A stretch of 64,000 nucleotides of DNA. It comes from Valencia hispanica (lineage: Eukaryota; Chordata; Actinopteri; Cyprinodontiformes; Valenciidae). Below are positions 11,794 to 33,019 of this stretch, one piece after another. Where the stretch lies: assembly GCA_963556495.2 (NCBI GenBank), contig OY747705.1, positions 27,463,501 to 27,527,500 of the forward strand, written 5' to 3'. The translations under genes and the position numbers were made by a program. Under the pieces are notes generated by a model, which was not told the DNA's origin, made no database searches, and was given only the letters and a program-made list of their open reading frames with translations. How positions within the stretch are numbered: position 1 is the stretch's first letter; each line of letters begins with the position of its first letter.

Positions 11794-12670
11794 GCTTAAT
11801 ACATATGACATTCCAGCTGAGAATCTCACTTTCACTGGGTTAAAAGAGAATGTATCAACATGTGGGAATGTGATTTTTTTTTGTTTTGTTTTGTCAGTGT
11901 GAATGTCTTGGGTTAGTGGAGGTGAATTGCTTTAAATGAAAAATCAAGACAGTTCTTCATGTAGCTTCCAGATTAATTCCAGAGAATTAATGTTTAAAGA
12001 TGTAAAATTTCTCCACATACAGTGAATGAATACTTCCATCAATTCCTGTTTGGGGGGTGTTACAAATCCTTCAGAGATAACTTGTTTTTGACTTTTTTTT
12101 ACCCTTCCACTGATGGAGAAAAATTGAATCTGCTTGTACTTTACATTTATATAAAAGGTTTTTCTTTTTTTTGCTAAAATTTTTCCCCCTTTCTTCATGG
12201 CTTTTTGTCCTGTTACAACGTTGTAGCAATATTTCCATAACCCTATTAAGATAATTCTACTTAAAAACATGGTTTCTATTTGTCATCTGAATGATAAATG
12301 TAACAATACAGAGCTGTCTTACATTAGTTACCTAAAACCTGTTTGTCCTTCAAAAAGATTATTTAAAATTCATTGATTTAAGACAGCTTTTGAATACTTA
12401 ATTGGGTTTATATTGTTTCATACTGTAACAGGACTAGCATGTCTTTGATTAGAGGAGAGCAGATCAGTGTGGTACGTTTCTCTGCCTAATGTCTTGTAAT
12501 ATAAGATTACACTTCTGAGTCCCCATGGTGGCTAAACCAGTTGTTAATGTGCTGTGGAATAAAAGTTCACACTGGAAACTGTTTCAGAAAAAGTTTAATT
12601 TGTTGGTCATCTCACATAAAATTTCCATTTATTACTGTCTGAAACAATAAAATTATTTGATACGTTTCTG
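11794..12670 (+). other. qsox1: qsox1 3' UTR with two poly(A) signals
   Basis: Two AATAAA hexamers on the coding strand, at 12558-12563 and 12646-12651, mark likely ends of transcription about 0.8-0.9 kb after the stop codon. The transcript end is inferred. Confidence 0.6.
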
Positions 12671-12689
12671 GCTTGTTATGCTCTTAGTA

Positions 12690-13920
12690 TCTTAATAGTT
12701 TCAAAACCAATAATCTTGAAAAGATCTATGTCATCACTGTTATTCCTGTAATGCATTCAATTTTTTCACTCAGGCATACGACTGTTAAAAACTGGAACAT
12801 AGAATAGCCTTGTATGCCGATGATGTATATTTCCTGAATCCCTACACCCCCTTCAGTCTCCACCTCTTCTGATGCCAAATGATTCCACGAAACTTGATGG
12901 GGCTTTTCTTAGTTTCTTTAGGATCAACAGAGCATTGTGCATGGATTGATGTACAAGAGGAAAGGGATACAGCTCCAAAATTTAAAATGGCATTACGGTT
13001 CTGGTTAGTTGCACTCTGCCGTATTTTAGTTCTCAATGGAGACTCCATCCTGGATGATTATTGAGCAGGCATAAGTTTACCTCCCATTAAAACGGAATTT
13101 GCATTTTGAAGATCTAAAAACTTGAAACAAAATACCAGGGAACCCTCTTCTCAAATATACTATTAATGTTTGGTAGAAAGGACACCAGCATATTGGAGAT
13201 AACCCTTCAACCTAATGTTTCTTCCTCATTTACTGAAACATTTTGGTGCAGGTAGAAGAGATGTTGGTTTTAACAGCTAAGCAGACAAAGGTTTAAGATC
13301 TCAGACAAGAACAGTTGTAGAGCAGTCGCTGGATTATTTTATCATTAATTTGGTAAAGTCACAGACATGGGCCAAACCTTACCAATATCTTTTCTTAATA
13401 TCAAAATGTTCTACTCATTGCTTTGTCTTTTGCAATTATCTCTGGGAAAAATGACCAGCCTCTTCACAAATATAGTTTCTAAACGAATCATGGTACAATC
13501 TACTTGGCAGGCATATCCCATATAATGTGTTTTACTCATACTGGCCATAGAGCTTGTGGTTATTGCTATTATTACAACATCCAGGTATCTTGAGACAAAC
13601 AGCCGATGATGTGATGCTCTTCTTCCAACGTTCTGCCAATCTTACTAATTTAATACATGAAACTGAATTGTTTAAACAGTTCTTGGGCTGTGACATTTAG
13701 AATTGTAAGTCATCACAACATGTTTTTAAATAAGAAAAGACAAAGTAAATTCTGATCGAAAGAACCCATTTTGTTTATTCTAATTTTCCTGTCAAAAATA
13801 CCCCTGAAATCCAAACGGTTGTGCCAACAAAGTATTACCCGTTTGGATTTCAACGAAGTGAAAGAAACACTGGAATGATGGATAACAAACCTCATAAAAA
13901 AAGATGGTTTAAAACAAACA
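12690..13920 (+). mobile_element. Highly decayed L1-like LINE reverse-transcriptase relic
   Basis: Near 12785-12835 one frame reads KLEHRIALYADDVYFLNP, which is the L1-type phrase preceding and containing the YADD catalytic box. Beyond it the frame is broken by many stops, but the length and base composition suggest the remainder of an old insertion. Only the YADD block is firmly supported; the right boundary is a guess. Confidence 0.5.
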
Positions 13921-13924
13921 GGTT

Positions 13925-13990
13925 AAACTGCGATGGAATGGCGACCTGTCCACGGTGTACCCCGCCTCTCGCCTAGTGACTGTTGGAGCT
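13925..13990 (+). repeat. Short piece of dispersed fish repeat
   Basis: The text 'tgcgatggaatggcgacctgtccacggtgtaccccgcctctcgcct' is a clear fragment of the same dispersed repeat family as 8835-9095, covering its 3' part. Confidence 0.65.
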
Positions 13991-16359
13991 GAAATATACA
14001 AATTTTTAATGGGTAAGCATTTTTCGAGAAACAAGCTTCAAAATAGGCAGAGGGTTTATCAGGTTAAACTATAGCACGGTCTGGGGTTTCTTCATGTCAA
14101 AAAGTTTTTACTATATATCCTGACCATAATCAGGGATACCAGGTTTTGTTTTTGTTTTGACCAAGACTACTAGAACAAGAGGCAAGGAGGATCGGGGTGT
14201 TATCTGTAGAAATGGGGAGTTAAACCATCCAAGGTTGAAGGAAAAAGCCTGTTGCCATCTGTTGTAGAGCGCGAGCTAAATCCTAACAATTTCATTGGGA
14301 TTATAGCAAGTGAGTAATCCAGCTTTCCTTTAGGACTAGAGAGGAGAGATTACCCTTGAGGATTAGCTCCCTGCACATAATAAACTTTATTAAAACGCAA
14401 TCGGCTTTCATGGGGCTTCTTCCATCCTCACACGTACACTTGGAAGTGGGCACTGTTGAGGGCACCCACAGGACTGGAAGGAGGGGATCAGATGAGACGG
14501 ATGAAAGGGGAGCAGTGTGTGTTGAGGGGATAAAAGAATGGATCGACACATGGAAGACATGGGTTCAATGTTGAGTTTACAACAAGCTCATCTGAAGGAC
14601 GAGTGACGCTTGATCTTGAGCTTTGTGCTCTTTGAAACATTGCCTTGAATTCCCTTGACTCATGGCCTTTACCTCCACCTGTCTGACACTCAGGCTGATC
14701 TCATCTTTAGACCCGTTTCATCTCTTTATCAAAACCACATGCTCAGCCCTGACTGTGTGACAGATTTTTATGGTACAATAGTTAAAGCAGTCACTTCCAC
14801 TACACATGAGGCTGATTAATAGCCTCTTATTAAAGCAGGCAGGCTTCAAGGCTGGGAAGATTCAGGTTGACTGAAGCAAATCTCAGATAGTTTCCTCCCA
14901 GAATGGTATTCTTTTAAAAACATTTTTATTTCTATATTTATAAGTAGGAAACTATAAAGTAATTGACATTCTTCTTTTTCTTGCATAATTTATTTTTCTA
15001 AATCAATACATCTCATTTGACTTTGCTACTTTCCTCCAACACATCTGAGCTCTTAATCTGTTTAAATGGTAACCTGTATTTGTTATAGGATTGCAGAGGG
15101 CGTTGCTTTCTGCTGCTTACTCTACATTAGCCTTTCATCAGGTACCTTGAGCCTCGGTGAGCCGCAGGTTGCGATGGTTCAGACTAATGAGAAAGTTGGC
15201 TGCATTGTTATATCAGTCTGCATCCTTGCCAAGACGGAAGTGAGCGGTTAGCTCTGAGGACAGAGGCTTCAAAATTTAAACCAGGACATGCACACATGGA
15301 AAATTTCCAAATGTATAGATTTCAAAACAAATGCCAGCATAAATAATGTTCTGAGCAACTAGCTGCCTTTATTAAGCTATATTGTGGTAGTTGGAACATA
15401 TTTGGACCTGGAGTAGAACCTGTTGGTATTTTCTCTGACTGGTGTTTCTTGGAAAATTGCTGTCCATCACTAGGATAAACTAGGGCAAACCTGGAATATT
15501 GTTGAGAATATTTTCCACTTTAAAACAATCTTTTTGTTTTTTAAGAGGGGCTCACACTTCTTCAACATCATTAAATTATTGCATTTGATCAGAAACAACT
15601 GGCTTTAAGTTACTTTAATTCACATGAGAGTAATTTAAGTTTTATAAACACTCTGCTTCTGCACTTTATCTTGATGTTTTGCTAAATAACTAATCAATTA
15701 CCTCAAATCCAAGAGCTTGATTAGAATTTTTTAACAAATATCTACATTGCTGAAAGCTTTTCTGTTTTGTGGTGAAACTTCTGCCTGAGGAGTTAAAACC
15801 TCACCTTGTTGCCCTCCTTATGTCTTCCATAAATTAGACATTGAAGAGTTTTATAGTCACTCTTCTCCTGTGAACGCTCTGCCTTTGTGTTTATTACTGT
15901 GTTGATATTAAAATGCACGAGGGCCTTGATGCATTTTTCTGTCATCTCTCCTTTTGACTTTAATAATACTATAAAGCTTCCTGCTGTGGACAGACAGAGA
16001 AGGAGGGAGTTGGGGTAGATAAATTATGAAGAAGAGTTTAGTATATGATAACGGTATATCACAGCCAAACTAAGCCAGATCCTCTTTCGGGTTTTAAATA
16101 TGCACCCTTTTAAAGGCAGGAGTCAAGACGGGTCAGCTCCATCTCATTTTACTGCTTTAGTCCCTCCTCTATTCATGTAGGTGCATCTCCTCTGTCTGAG
16201 GTGAAAAGGTATATTTAACAATCAGCTGAGACATCAGATCCAAGCTTGTGGTTGGAGAACAGAGACATGATCATCTCCAATCCTGATCATCTTATATCGT
16301 CCCACCAAGTGTGGTCTGCATCATTTTGCATCACAGTGGATTTTATTGTTAAATTTACC

Positions 16360-16360
<1 letters not shown>
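13991..16360. other. Intergenic, nothing recognised
   Basis: Unique-looking sequence between qsox1 and lhx4. No exon, RNA gene or repeat was recognised. Regulatory elements for lhx4 may lie here but cannot be identified without comparison. Confidence 0.4.
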
Positions 16361-16458
<98 letters not shown>

Positions 16459-16591
16459 CATCTATCCATCCATCCATCCATCCATCCATCCATCCATCCA
16501 TCCATCCATCCATCCATCCATCCACCCACCCACCCACCCATCCATCCATCCATCCATCCATCCATCCATCCATCCATCCATCCATCCATCC
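16361..16591 (+). repeat. Compound microsatellite (TCTA)n(TCCA)n
   Basis: About 24 copies of TCTA to about 16458 grade into TCCA copies with a short CCAC patch near 16522-16540. Long open frames across it (Tyr-Leu-Ser-Ile and His-Pro-Ser-Ile repeats) are artefacts. Confidence 0.97.
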
Positions 16592-16827
16592 GTCAAGTGA
16601 ATAAATCCAGACATCCTTATCCCCAACAACATTCTCAATCTCATTCTGAGGAATCTCGAAGCCTTTCCAGGCCAGAAAGTATAAACATTATCCCTCTAAG
16701 GAGTAGTGGAGTAGTGGGTCTCCTCCAAGTCAAACCTGCTGAGACAACCTCCAAATGCATGCATCAAGAAAGCAGCTCGTCTTTGAGTTCTCTCCAATAC
16801 TCCTTCAGCACCTAAAACTGCATTTAT

Positions 16828-17760
16828 GCACCCTTATAACCACTTTAGTAGGTACATATTGGTAGTAAAGGGTTGAATCCCATTTTGTCTTCATAACTGC
16901 CTAAATTCTTTGTGACAAAGATTTAACTCAATTGGATTGAGATCTGTTGACTGTGGAGGTCTTGGAATCACAACACCCTCGGTTTCCTCTTCAAATAACC
17001 AGGTGATTTGAGCTTTGTTACATGGTGTGTTACCTTGCTGGAAGTAGCCATCAGAAGACCGTGGTCATTTAGGGATGAACAAGGTTAAGTAACAATACTC
17101 AGATAAGCTGCGACCTTTAAATCATGTTAAATTGGTACCCTAAGTGGCTCAAAGTGTAAATACCTCCCACATCATTACACTACCAGTCTGAAGTGTTTTC
17201 ACAAACGGTAGGACTGATCCATGCTTTCATGTTGCTTACGCCAAATTCTGATTCTAGTTTTATTTTGGAACTGAAACTAACACTTATCAGAACACCCCAT
17301 ATTCTTCTATTTGTTTTCGGTCTGATTTTGGAGAGTATATGTGAAGCTGTGAGCTGAGAGAAGTTGTCCTCTTTTGCAGTAGCCCGTCTATTTCAAGGTT
17401 TGACGTGTTGTGCTTTCAGATATTTGAATTCCCAGTACCTTGGTCACAATGAATAGTTATCTGAGCTACTGTTACTTATCTGACATCTCTGACACCAACA
17501 ATATGGTGTCATCCAAACAACTGCTGCTCACTAGATATTTTCTATTTTTCACACCATTCTCTGTAAACATGCGAGATGAAAGTTCAAAGTCACCTAAAAT
17601 TTATTTTCTTCCCTATTCTGATGCTCAGTTTAGACTTCAGCAAATTGTTTTCACCACCTGACCTAAATGCTTTAAGTTGCTGCCATGTGATTTGCTGATT
17701 TACTTACATGTTAATAAGCAACTAAATAAGTGTACAAGTGTGTAATGAAATGGGTGTCGT
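16828..17760 (-). mobile_element. Tc1-like DNA transposon relic (second family)
   Basis: The left end 'ccactttagtaggtac' and the right end 'aagtgtacaagtgtgtaatgaaatgggtgt' are diverged inverted ends of a family whose consensus tip reads 'cctaataaagtggcc'. Internal minus-strand coding text is recognisable, for example the reverse complement of 'ctgtttcaaggtttgacgtgttgtgc', which is helix-turn-helix sequence. Stops and deletions are abundant. Confidence 0.68.
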
Positions 17761-18237
17761 TAAAGTTTCCTTCAATGTGAATCCAAAAATCGTCTGATTT
17801 TGGAGGGGAAAACGCCTGTTTTGTTGGGTTATCTTAAATATCCTCTTTATTAACCAATACACTGAGGAAACTGAGCTATAATGTAAAGAAACCTCACATC
17901 AAATCCCCTTTTTCAACTTATCTTTTGTTTTTTAGTGACACTATGAGGTTAAAGCAATCTCTAAGAACCATTGATGTCAGATTATTAGCCCTGCTCTAAA
18001 TATTAGACTAGACTGAGAATATTTTCACAGCGGGACTTCGGTCACCTTAGCACTTGAGATGCTTTTGGGAAACAGGTCCCTGCTGGTCAGAACAAGCAAA
18101 CAGCTTACAGGAAGTGTTTGGGTAATGAGGCTGGAACAAAACCAGCAGCCGTCACTCACTCCCTGCTTTAATTCACTCAGCTGGCACTGCTCCTGTCATT
18201 CAGTTTCCTGTGAAGATTCACTCCTGTTTTCCCCTGA

Positions 18238-18238
<1 letters not shown>
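17761..18238. other. Intergenic, nothing recognised
   Basis: No gene, repeat or RNA recognised. The part at 18050-18235 is less AT-rich than its surroundings but has no coding frame that I recognise. Confidence 0.4.
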
Positions 18239-18289
<51 letters not shown>

Positions 18290-18324
18290 CCGCGTGTGTC
18301 TGCGTGTGTGCGTGTGCGCGTGCC
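18239..18324 (+). repeat. (TG)n microsatellite
   Basis: About 24 uninterrupted TG units to 18287 are followed by a degenerate GCGTGTG tract. Confidence 0.95.
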
Positions 18325-19557
18325 TGTTTGTTTAAACTGGATACCATTTGTAGTAGAAGTCCGCAGGAAAATAATCAGAGTTAATTCTGGATGTTGGGAG
18401 TAAATATGACAAAATATCCGGTTCCAGTTTGATTGTTCGATAGTATTTCACAGCCAAATAAGTTTATGGAAACGATGACAGACAGATTTACTTTGATTCA
18501 TGAGAATGAACAAACATAGCAAACGACAAGCCTCGTCTTTGCTTCTACTGTATAGTTATTGTATAGTTAGTTAATGGATTTTCGTGTCTTTTTAAATCTA
18601 TGAACTTGTATGTGTGTATGCTATCCTACTTTAATGCTATTGTTGAGCTGATATGTTTTCATGGCAGAAAAAGATTTTAAATGTCCAAAAAGTATAATAG
18701 TGGGCAATATGGATTTCTGAAAAGAGTGACACAGCCTGGGAGGGCACCAGTAAGAAGCACAAAATAGTTATCTGTTCATTGTGACTGGAAGGACTTTTCA
18801 ATGCCTTATTTACACATCCAGTTTGTGTCTTATAATTGGATGTTAAATTTAGGGGCTATTTCTATGGAGTCTTGACTAACATATTTAAATTCGTATATTT
18901 AGATTAATCAGACCTTAAATGAGTTATTGTGCTGTAAAGACATTACGGGCTAAGACTCAATTTGAGATTTAAAAATATTTTATTTGTAAACATACACAAA
19001 ACAACATTTTCAATGTATTAGCCTATCCACCTTGGACTGGGACAAGCCTAAAAAGCACAACACAAATTAACGAAATCTCAACTGAAATAGCGATGATGGC
19101 TGTTTTAAAAAACTATTTATTTGAGAAATGTCTTTGTGGAAAAAATTTGTGATTCTTAATTTTCTGAAACTTGTTCTTAAAATTAATAGATCCTTTGCCA
19201 ATCTAGATAAATTACCATCAGGACCACCGGCTTTAACAATAACATTAATTGTTCTAGAAACACCTTAACTTATGTAAAATAATCAACCAATCTTCATGTT
19301 TTCATTTTTTTTCCAAGTTTGTTTTTACTCCATTATAACCTAATCTGAAAATAAAATGACTGGATAGAAAACGTAAGTTCAGAACGATCATTCAACCATA
19401 AATTCAAACAGCTCCTTTGCTTTCCACGTTAGTTGTGAGAAAGCTGGACAACAATCCAACAATCCAACAGTTTGGTGAGGCGCCAACCCGTCGCAGAACT
19501 TGGTTATAGCCTGCATGCTGGTCCAGATTCATGAAGAGTTTTCTGCCTACAAACTAC

Positions 19558-19559
<2 letters not shown>
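18325..19559. other. Intergenic, nothing recognised
   Basis: AT-rich sequence without identifiable exon, RNA gene or repeat. Confidence 0.4.
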
Positions 19560-19651
<92 letters not shown>

Positions 19652-19675
19652 GTTATTATTATTGTTGTTGTTGTT
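19560..19675 (+). repeat. (ATT)n microsatellite
   Basis: About 36 near-perfect ATT units ending in a few GTT units. The poly-Leu, poly-Tyr and poly-Ile open frames over it are artefacts. Confidence 0.96.
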
Positions 19676-20206
19676 CTTCCTCCAGGCTGCATTTGATATC
19701 CTCCGGTTTGTTGTCAAACGAGCCTATTACCGCCTCGCCTCAACGCAACAGGGTCAGGTTCAATCAGGGGATTGGAAAATATCATTTCTGACGGGGGAAT
19801 AGATTTCGTTTGTTCTACCAATCTCTCCTACTAATTACCCAAATGGACAGGAGCTGTCAGGAGACAATAACTATTCCCTAATAGAATTTGCCCCCCAAGT
19901 GCAATTTAATTTTCTCCTCGGTGCTCTCTCCTCTAAGGTTTTTCCCCCCTCGCGTTTTTTTCTGCCTCTCTCTCTCTGTTCCTCTCCTGTTTTCGGACCA
20001 AATGCTTGGGGACATACGGTGCCTTCGCTGTCCGTGATGTTTTTGTCCGAGGAAGCTGGAAAAGTGTGGAGTTTCTGCTGCAGCTGCAGCTTGTCGTCGA
20101 GTTTCCAGCTACAATATAAATCGGAGGGGGAGAAGAAGAGGAGGAGGAGCAGTAAAGATGGGACAGGAGACATCCTGGATGGAACCTCAGGACCACCCAT
20201 GATTAG
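19676..20206 (+). promoter_or_regulatory. Candidate regulatory block or non-coding first exon upstream of lhx4
   Basis: The block holds a homeodomain-type TAATTA (19832-19837), CAGCTG E-box cores near 20080-20090, and a TATAAA at 20115-20120. A purine-rich segment follows and stops at a good splice donor, 'ATTAG|gtaggt' at 20206/20207. A 14-codon ORF starts at ATG 20158 and ends in TGA at 20202. A short untranslated exon starting about 25-30 bp after the TATA box would fit. Joined to lhx4 exon 2 it would not be in frame, so any role would be a 5' UTR exon spliced upstream of the main start. This is inference only. Confidence 0.3.
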
Positions 20207-21280
20207 GTAGGTTTGCATGATAAGCAAATTATCTGTGAAGAAAGGATAACCGAAACAAAACGACGAAACTTTACAGTCATTTGTTCTTAAACAAAGATGT
20301 CAATATCAGTAATAATAGGAAAAATTATTCTGGTGTTCAGAAGTTAATCATATTTTATCTCTGAGCATGACTGACCTTTATTAGAATGATGTAATGCAAA
20401 AACAGGTTTTATGCACAAATCCTTGCACGACATAATAAATTCAGTCCTTAACGCTTCTTTTTAAGATCATAGCAAAGCAGGCCTGCAGCACCGTTTTATG
20501 ACTGATGGCACCCGCAGCTGCATGCATGCATTATGCGCTGCATAAAAACCTGCTCATCTTGCGAGTTGCAGGATGCACTGTGTTTCTGACTCTCCCAGTA
20601 AGATGGATCTGTGAATCCCAGTTGTCAATGAACTCGTCCTCTGAAATATTAGATCTAATTAGAGGTGGTTGGGTCACTGGTGGTGGCAAAGGAGTTGCCC
20701 TCTGTTTGAGTTATTGCCCGAGAGCTGCTTCCTCAACAAATTATTCCCCCTTCTCCGCCTTTTTTTTTATAAACAAAAAATTTCACTGCTTCAGCATGAG
20801 TTTTATTCATGTTATTTACTCTGTTTCCTTCTCATCTTAGTTGTTGTTTTTGACAGAATAGTAGTTTAAAAATAGACAAAAATTGAACTTCTTTATAAAA
20901 TGCCCACTATTTATCATCCATTTGTTGTAGTATGGATTGTATATTATGTGCCTTATTTTGAAAAAAACAAAACATCGTGTAATGGTCAGATTTTTTCGGC
21001 ATGTCATTTTAAAGATGCGGGTGGGAATAAAAGCCTCCCACTAATGCAGATGTGCGTGCTCACATCTTTTCTCAATCTGGATCCTCAATTATTCTAATTG
21101 CATTGCGTTTAGTAAGATAAGAGCATTTTACCTCCCATCTGTATTGTTTTCCAGGACAGCTGGATGGGCTGGATTGTAACAATCAGAATAATTGAATTGA
21201 TGGTATACATATTTTATATAATATGTTGAAGGATTTTGAAGTTAAAAGTGCAATTATATTTTTTTAAAACGATTCGCTTT
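20207..21280. other. Intergenic, nothing recognised
   Basis: A palindromic homeodomain-like TCTAATTAGA occurs at about 20652-20661. No exon or repeat was identified. Confidence 0.4.
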
Positions 21281-21465
21281 GGATGGATGGATGGATGGAT
21301 GGATTGATGGATAGATTGGATGGATGGATGGATGGATGGATGGATGGATGGATGGATGGATGGATGGATGGATGGATGGATTGGATGGATGGATGATGGA
21401 TGGATGGATGGATGGATGGATGGATGGATGGATGGATGGATGGATTGGATGGATGGATGGATTGG
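21281..21465 (+). repeat. (GGAT)n microsatellite
   Basis: About 45 GGAT units with a few one- or two-base interruptions (gattgatgg, gattggat, gatgatgg). Confidence 0.96.
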
Positions 21466-23639
21466 TTAGACAACCATTTGTTTAAAACTGCAGAAAATCC
21501 CTAAAAAATAGGCTATGTACGCGTCTTTTTGTAATAATCTTGATGTCTGCTTTCTATTTACCACATTCCACTAAGTTTTCCGATGAAAGAGGCTAAAGGG
21601 CTAAACAATGCGACGCATAAGGCGATATACAAAAATAAATATAGGCTATGGCAAAGATAAAGCTGCTGCACAAGGGCAATCTGCTGATTTACTAAAAGGC
21701 AAATCAGATTTTTCTATTTTGTGCATGTAATCTGAAATGCTATTCAGAAAATCCTTACATTGGTATAATTTTCCACTATTTGGTCTTAGTGAGGTCAATT
21801 ACCTCGATATATTGTTTTAGTTAACATTTACTTCTATAATATATGTGCTGGTTATTTTATGATCTCGTTTAAATTTTATTTCATTGTTTTTACTGTTGTG
21901 TAGTTTTTAGTTAAATACTTTAATAGACACAGAAATTATAGCGTTGCACTACATTACTGGGGCAATAATTATTTTAACCTGAATACACCTGGTTGGTAAA
22001 CAAATTAATTTATATGCTAAAATGTAAAAGCTTTCAGAAAAATAACCATTTTCTTATTAAAACAGTTAAACAAAGCAGAGGTTTGCGTGGGTCCTGGCAT
22101 CTGGCTACAGACTATTTGGATGAGGCAACCGGGCGGCCAGGCGCTTCTGCAATGCGCGCTTTTCTTTCCGCGCTTGAAGCAAATTGGAAGCGAAGATTGA
22201 GTTCATCCAGCTTGAACTAGCAACCCTCCGGAGGGACCGTCTTCTCTGGAAGAGCGGTCTCAGACGACGCGCAGTGAAATGGAGAGTGTCAGGGGAGATT
22301 GCGTCCAGACACCTAATCCTGTCATTGCCGGCGGACAGGAGGAGCTCATCCAGGTGATCCGGGTCCTGTGAATTTGACTCAGACACGTTTCCAATATTAT
22401 TCTCTCTGTGTGACGTGGCTTCCCTTCTGCCCCAGATAAAACTTTTCCCTTTACAAACCGTTTTTCCACACAGAAAAATACATAATAAAACCAGTGTGAG
22501 GTGTGTGTTTCACAGGGCCGCTTCTAAAATAAATGAAAGATGGTTGGGTAGATGGGGGGTCGTTAACAATTTTCGTATTTTCACCCAAATGTTTTTTAAC
22601 CTAAATTCAGGAGTTTCATTTTTAATGCTGCGACAGTTGAGAGAAAAACTTAATCATCCACAAGATTTATTTATTTAACCCAACTGTCCATTTGTAACAA
22701 TCTTTATGTAGGCTATCTAAATGAAGTTAATGGACTTGTTGTTGTTATTTAGTGTTTGGTGTTTACTAAATTTACCTCTCTCAAAGATATAGACGTGATC
22801 CTGGTATCATTTAAAAGTATACGCCATTTGAGAGGAAATAATTTTCTTTGGTATAAAACTGTCATTTAGTAATGACGCATAAATTAATAATTGCTTCAAC
22901 TTGTAAAAAATATAATGCAAGACTAAGTCTTGCTCGAGGGTGACAATCTGAGAAGATGGGGGTTACACCCTCCACAACCCCCCCCCCACCCCCACCCTTG
23001 GTGGCGCTGGTGCTGTTTTAAGCTCAAATATTACACTGTGCATCATGTAGCCTACTTCTCTCGATATCTTGTAAGATTTGTCTTTCCAAATAGAAAAATG
23101 ATACGATCACAGCTAACCTCATGTTACACGACGCATTTGTTGCTGTTGCAATGAGACATCGTAAAGCGTGGATGAGTTTTCTCAGGGCTCAGGTCCCGGG
23201 ATAAAAGCGAACTTGGGCTCCTTGCCAGCATGGAGGCCCAATAAGAATTGTGTTCTCAAATGCACCATCTGTACACATCCTCAGAAAAACCTGAACAGTT
23301 TGAAGGTTATGCTCACAGGGTGATAATTTAAAGCTGATTTAATAATTTCTCCTGCTTGTATCTCAGCCGGGAAACATTATGCAATATGCTAATTTTACCT
23401 GTCTACCTACAGACCACCGAATAATAGCGAGTGGAATGAAAAATATGAATACTATAACAAAGAAATAAAGGGACAAAAGATATGCATTGACAGTATAAAT
23501 AGTAATTTGCGCGGTGGGACCCCAAATTAAATTCTGCATACAACTGGCTCTGAGCATCCGTGCAACAAAAAACGCTAATCTCTTCTCTTACAACAATTTA
23601 TTTAGATTTCAAATCATCTAAAGCTGTAAACCAAACTAA
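21466..23639. other. Region upstream of lhx4 with a GC-rich patch
   Basis: Mostly AT-rich. The exception is 22090-22440, which is GC- and CpG-rich and supports a 93-codon minus-strand frame (22105-22386) as well as short plus-strand frames. No domain is recognised in any of them. The patch could be a CpG-rich regulatory element. Confidence 0.4.
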
Positions 23640-24178
23640 TGCTCATTTTTCCTGCTGGGTGCGCCTCAGCCGGAGCTCCTGCTGGCCCGGGGCCCCTCAG
23701 AGAGTCACTGCAGTGAGCTATTTATGGTCTCCACAGGAGCAAGGTTCCGCCTCTCCGGAGACATTTTCATAGACCATCTTAAACGCCCCTCTTCCTCTCC
23801 TCTCTGCTCCACTCCTGTCGTGGATGCTTTCCTCTGCCTGAGCGAGGAGGGGAGATGGGGGGAGGAGGAGGGGGGGCAACCCTCCACCTGCCCTCCTATT
23901 GGCTCCCGGTGAGCCTGTGCCGCGTTGACGTCAGGCCCCCGCCGCCCCTGCGGCGCTGAATGGACCGAGCAGCCTGTCTGCTCCATACTCCAAAACAGCT
24001 CGGCACGGCGCGGCGCGGCTCGGGCATCACCCTGGGAATAGAGAAATACCTGGAAAGCAAGGTTTGAGCGGAAACAGGCCTCAGCAGCAGCTTCGTGTTT
24101 TTGATTTTTGCACACAAGCAAGGACGGGGGGAGTGCGCCCACCGCGTTGCGGGTGTATGTGCGTGCGTTTGGATCACG
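23640..24178 (+). promoter_or_regulatory. lhx4: lhx4 GC-rich promoter and 5' UTR
   Basis: The 0.5 kb before the lhx4 ATG is much richer in GC and CpG than its surroundings, peaking in 'cggcacggcgcggcgcggctcggg' near 24000. It holds an inverted CCAAT box (ATTGG, 23898-23902) and a perfect CRE, TGACGTCA (23926-23933). A CTATTTATGG MEF2/TATA-like site lies near 23718. No canonical TATA box lies near the likely start, so a CpG-island type promoter initiating near 23940-24060 is inferred. Confidence 0.65.

Positions 24179-33019
<8,841 letters not shown>

Noticed and set aside
16246..16815. 189-codon frame on the plus strand
   Set aside because: It is almost entirely translation of the (TCTA)n/(TCCA)n arrays.
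19500..19802. Poly-Leu, poly-Tyr and poly-Ile frames
   Set aside because: They translate the (ATT)n microsatellite.
22278..22352. Possible alternative lhx4 first exon, ATG to 'ATCCAG|gtgatc'
   Set aside because: It would join exon 2 in the wrong phase and has no similarity to known LHX3/4 N termini.
22105..22386. 93-codon minus-strand frame
   Set aside because: No domain, splice context or family resemblance; explained by local GC richness.
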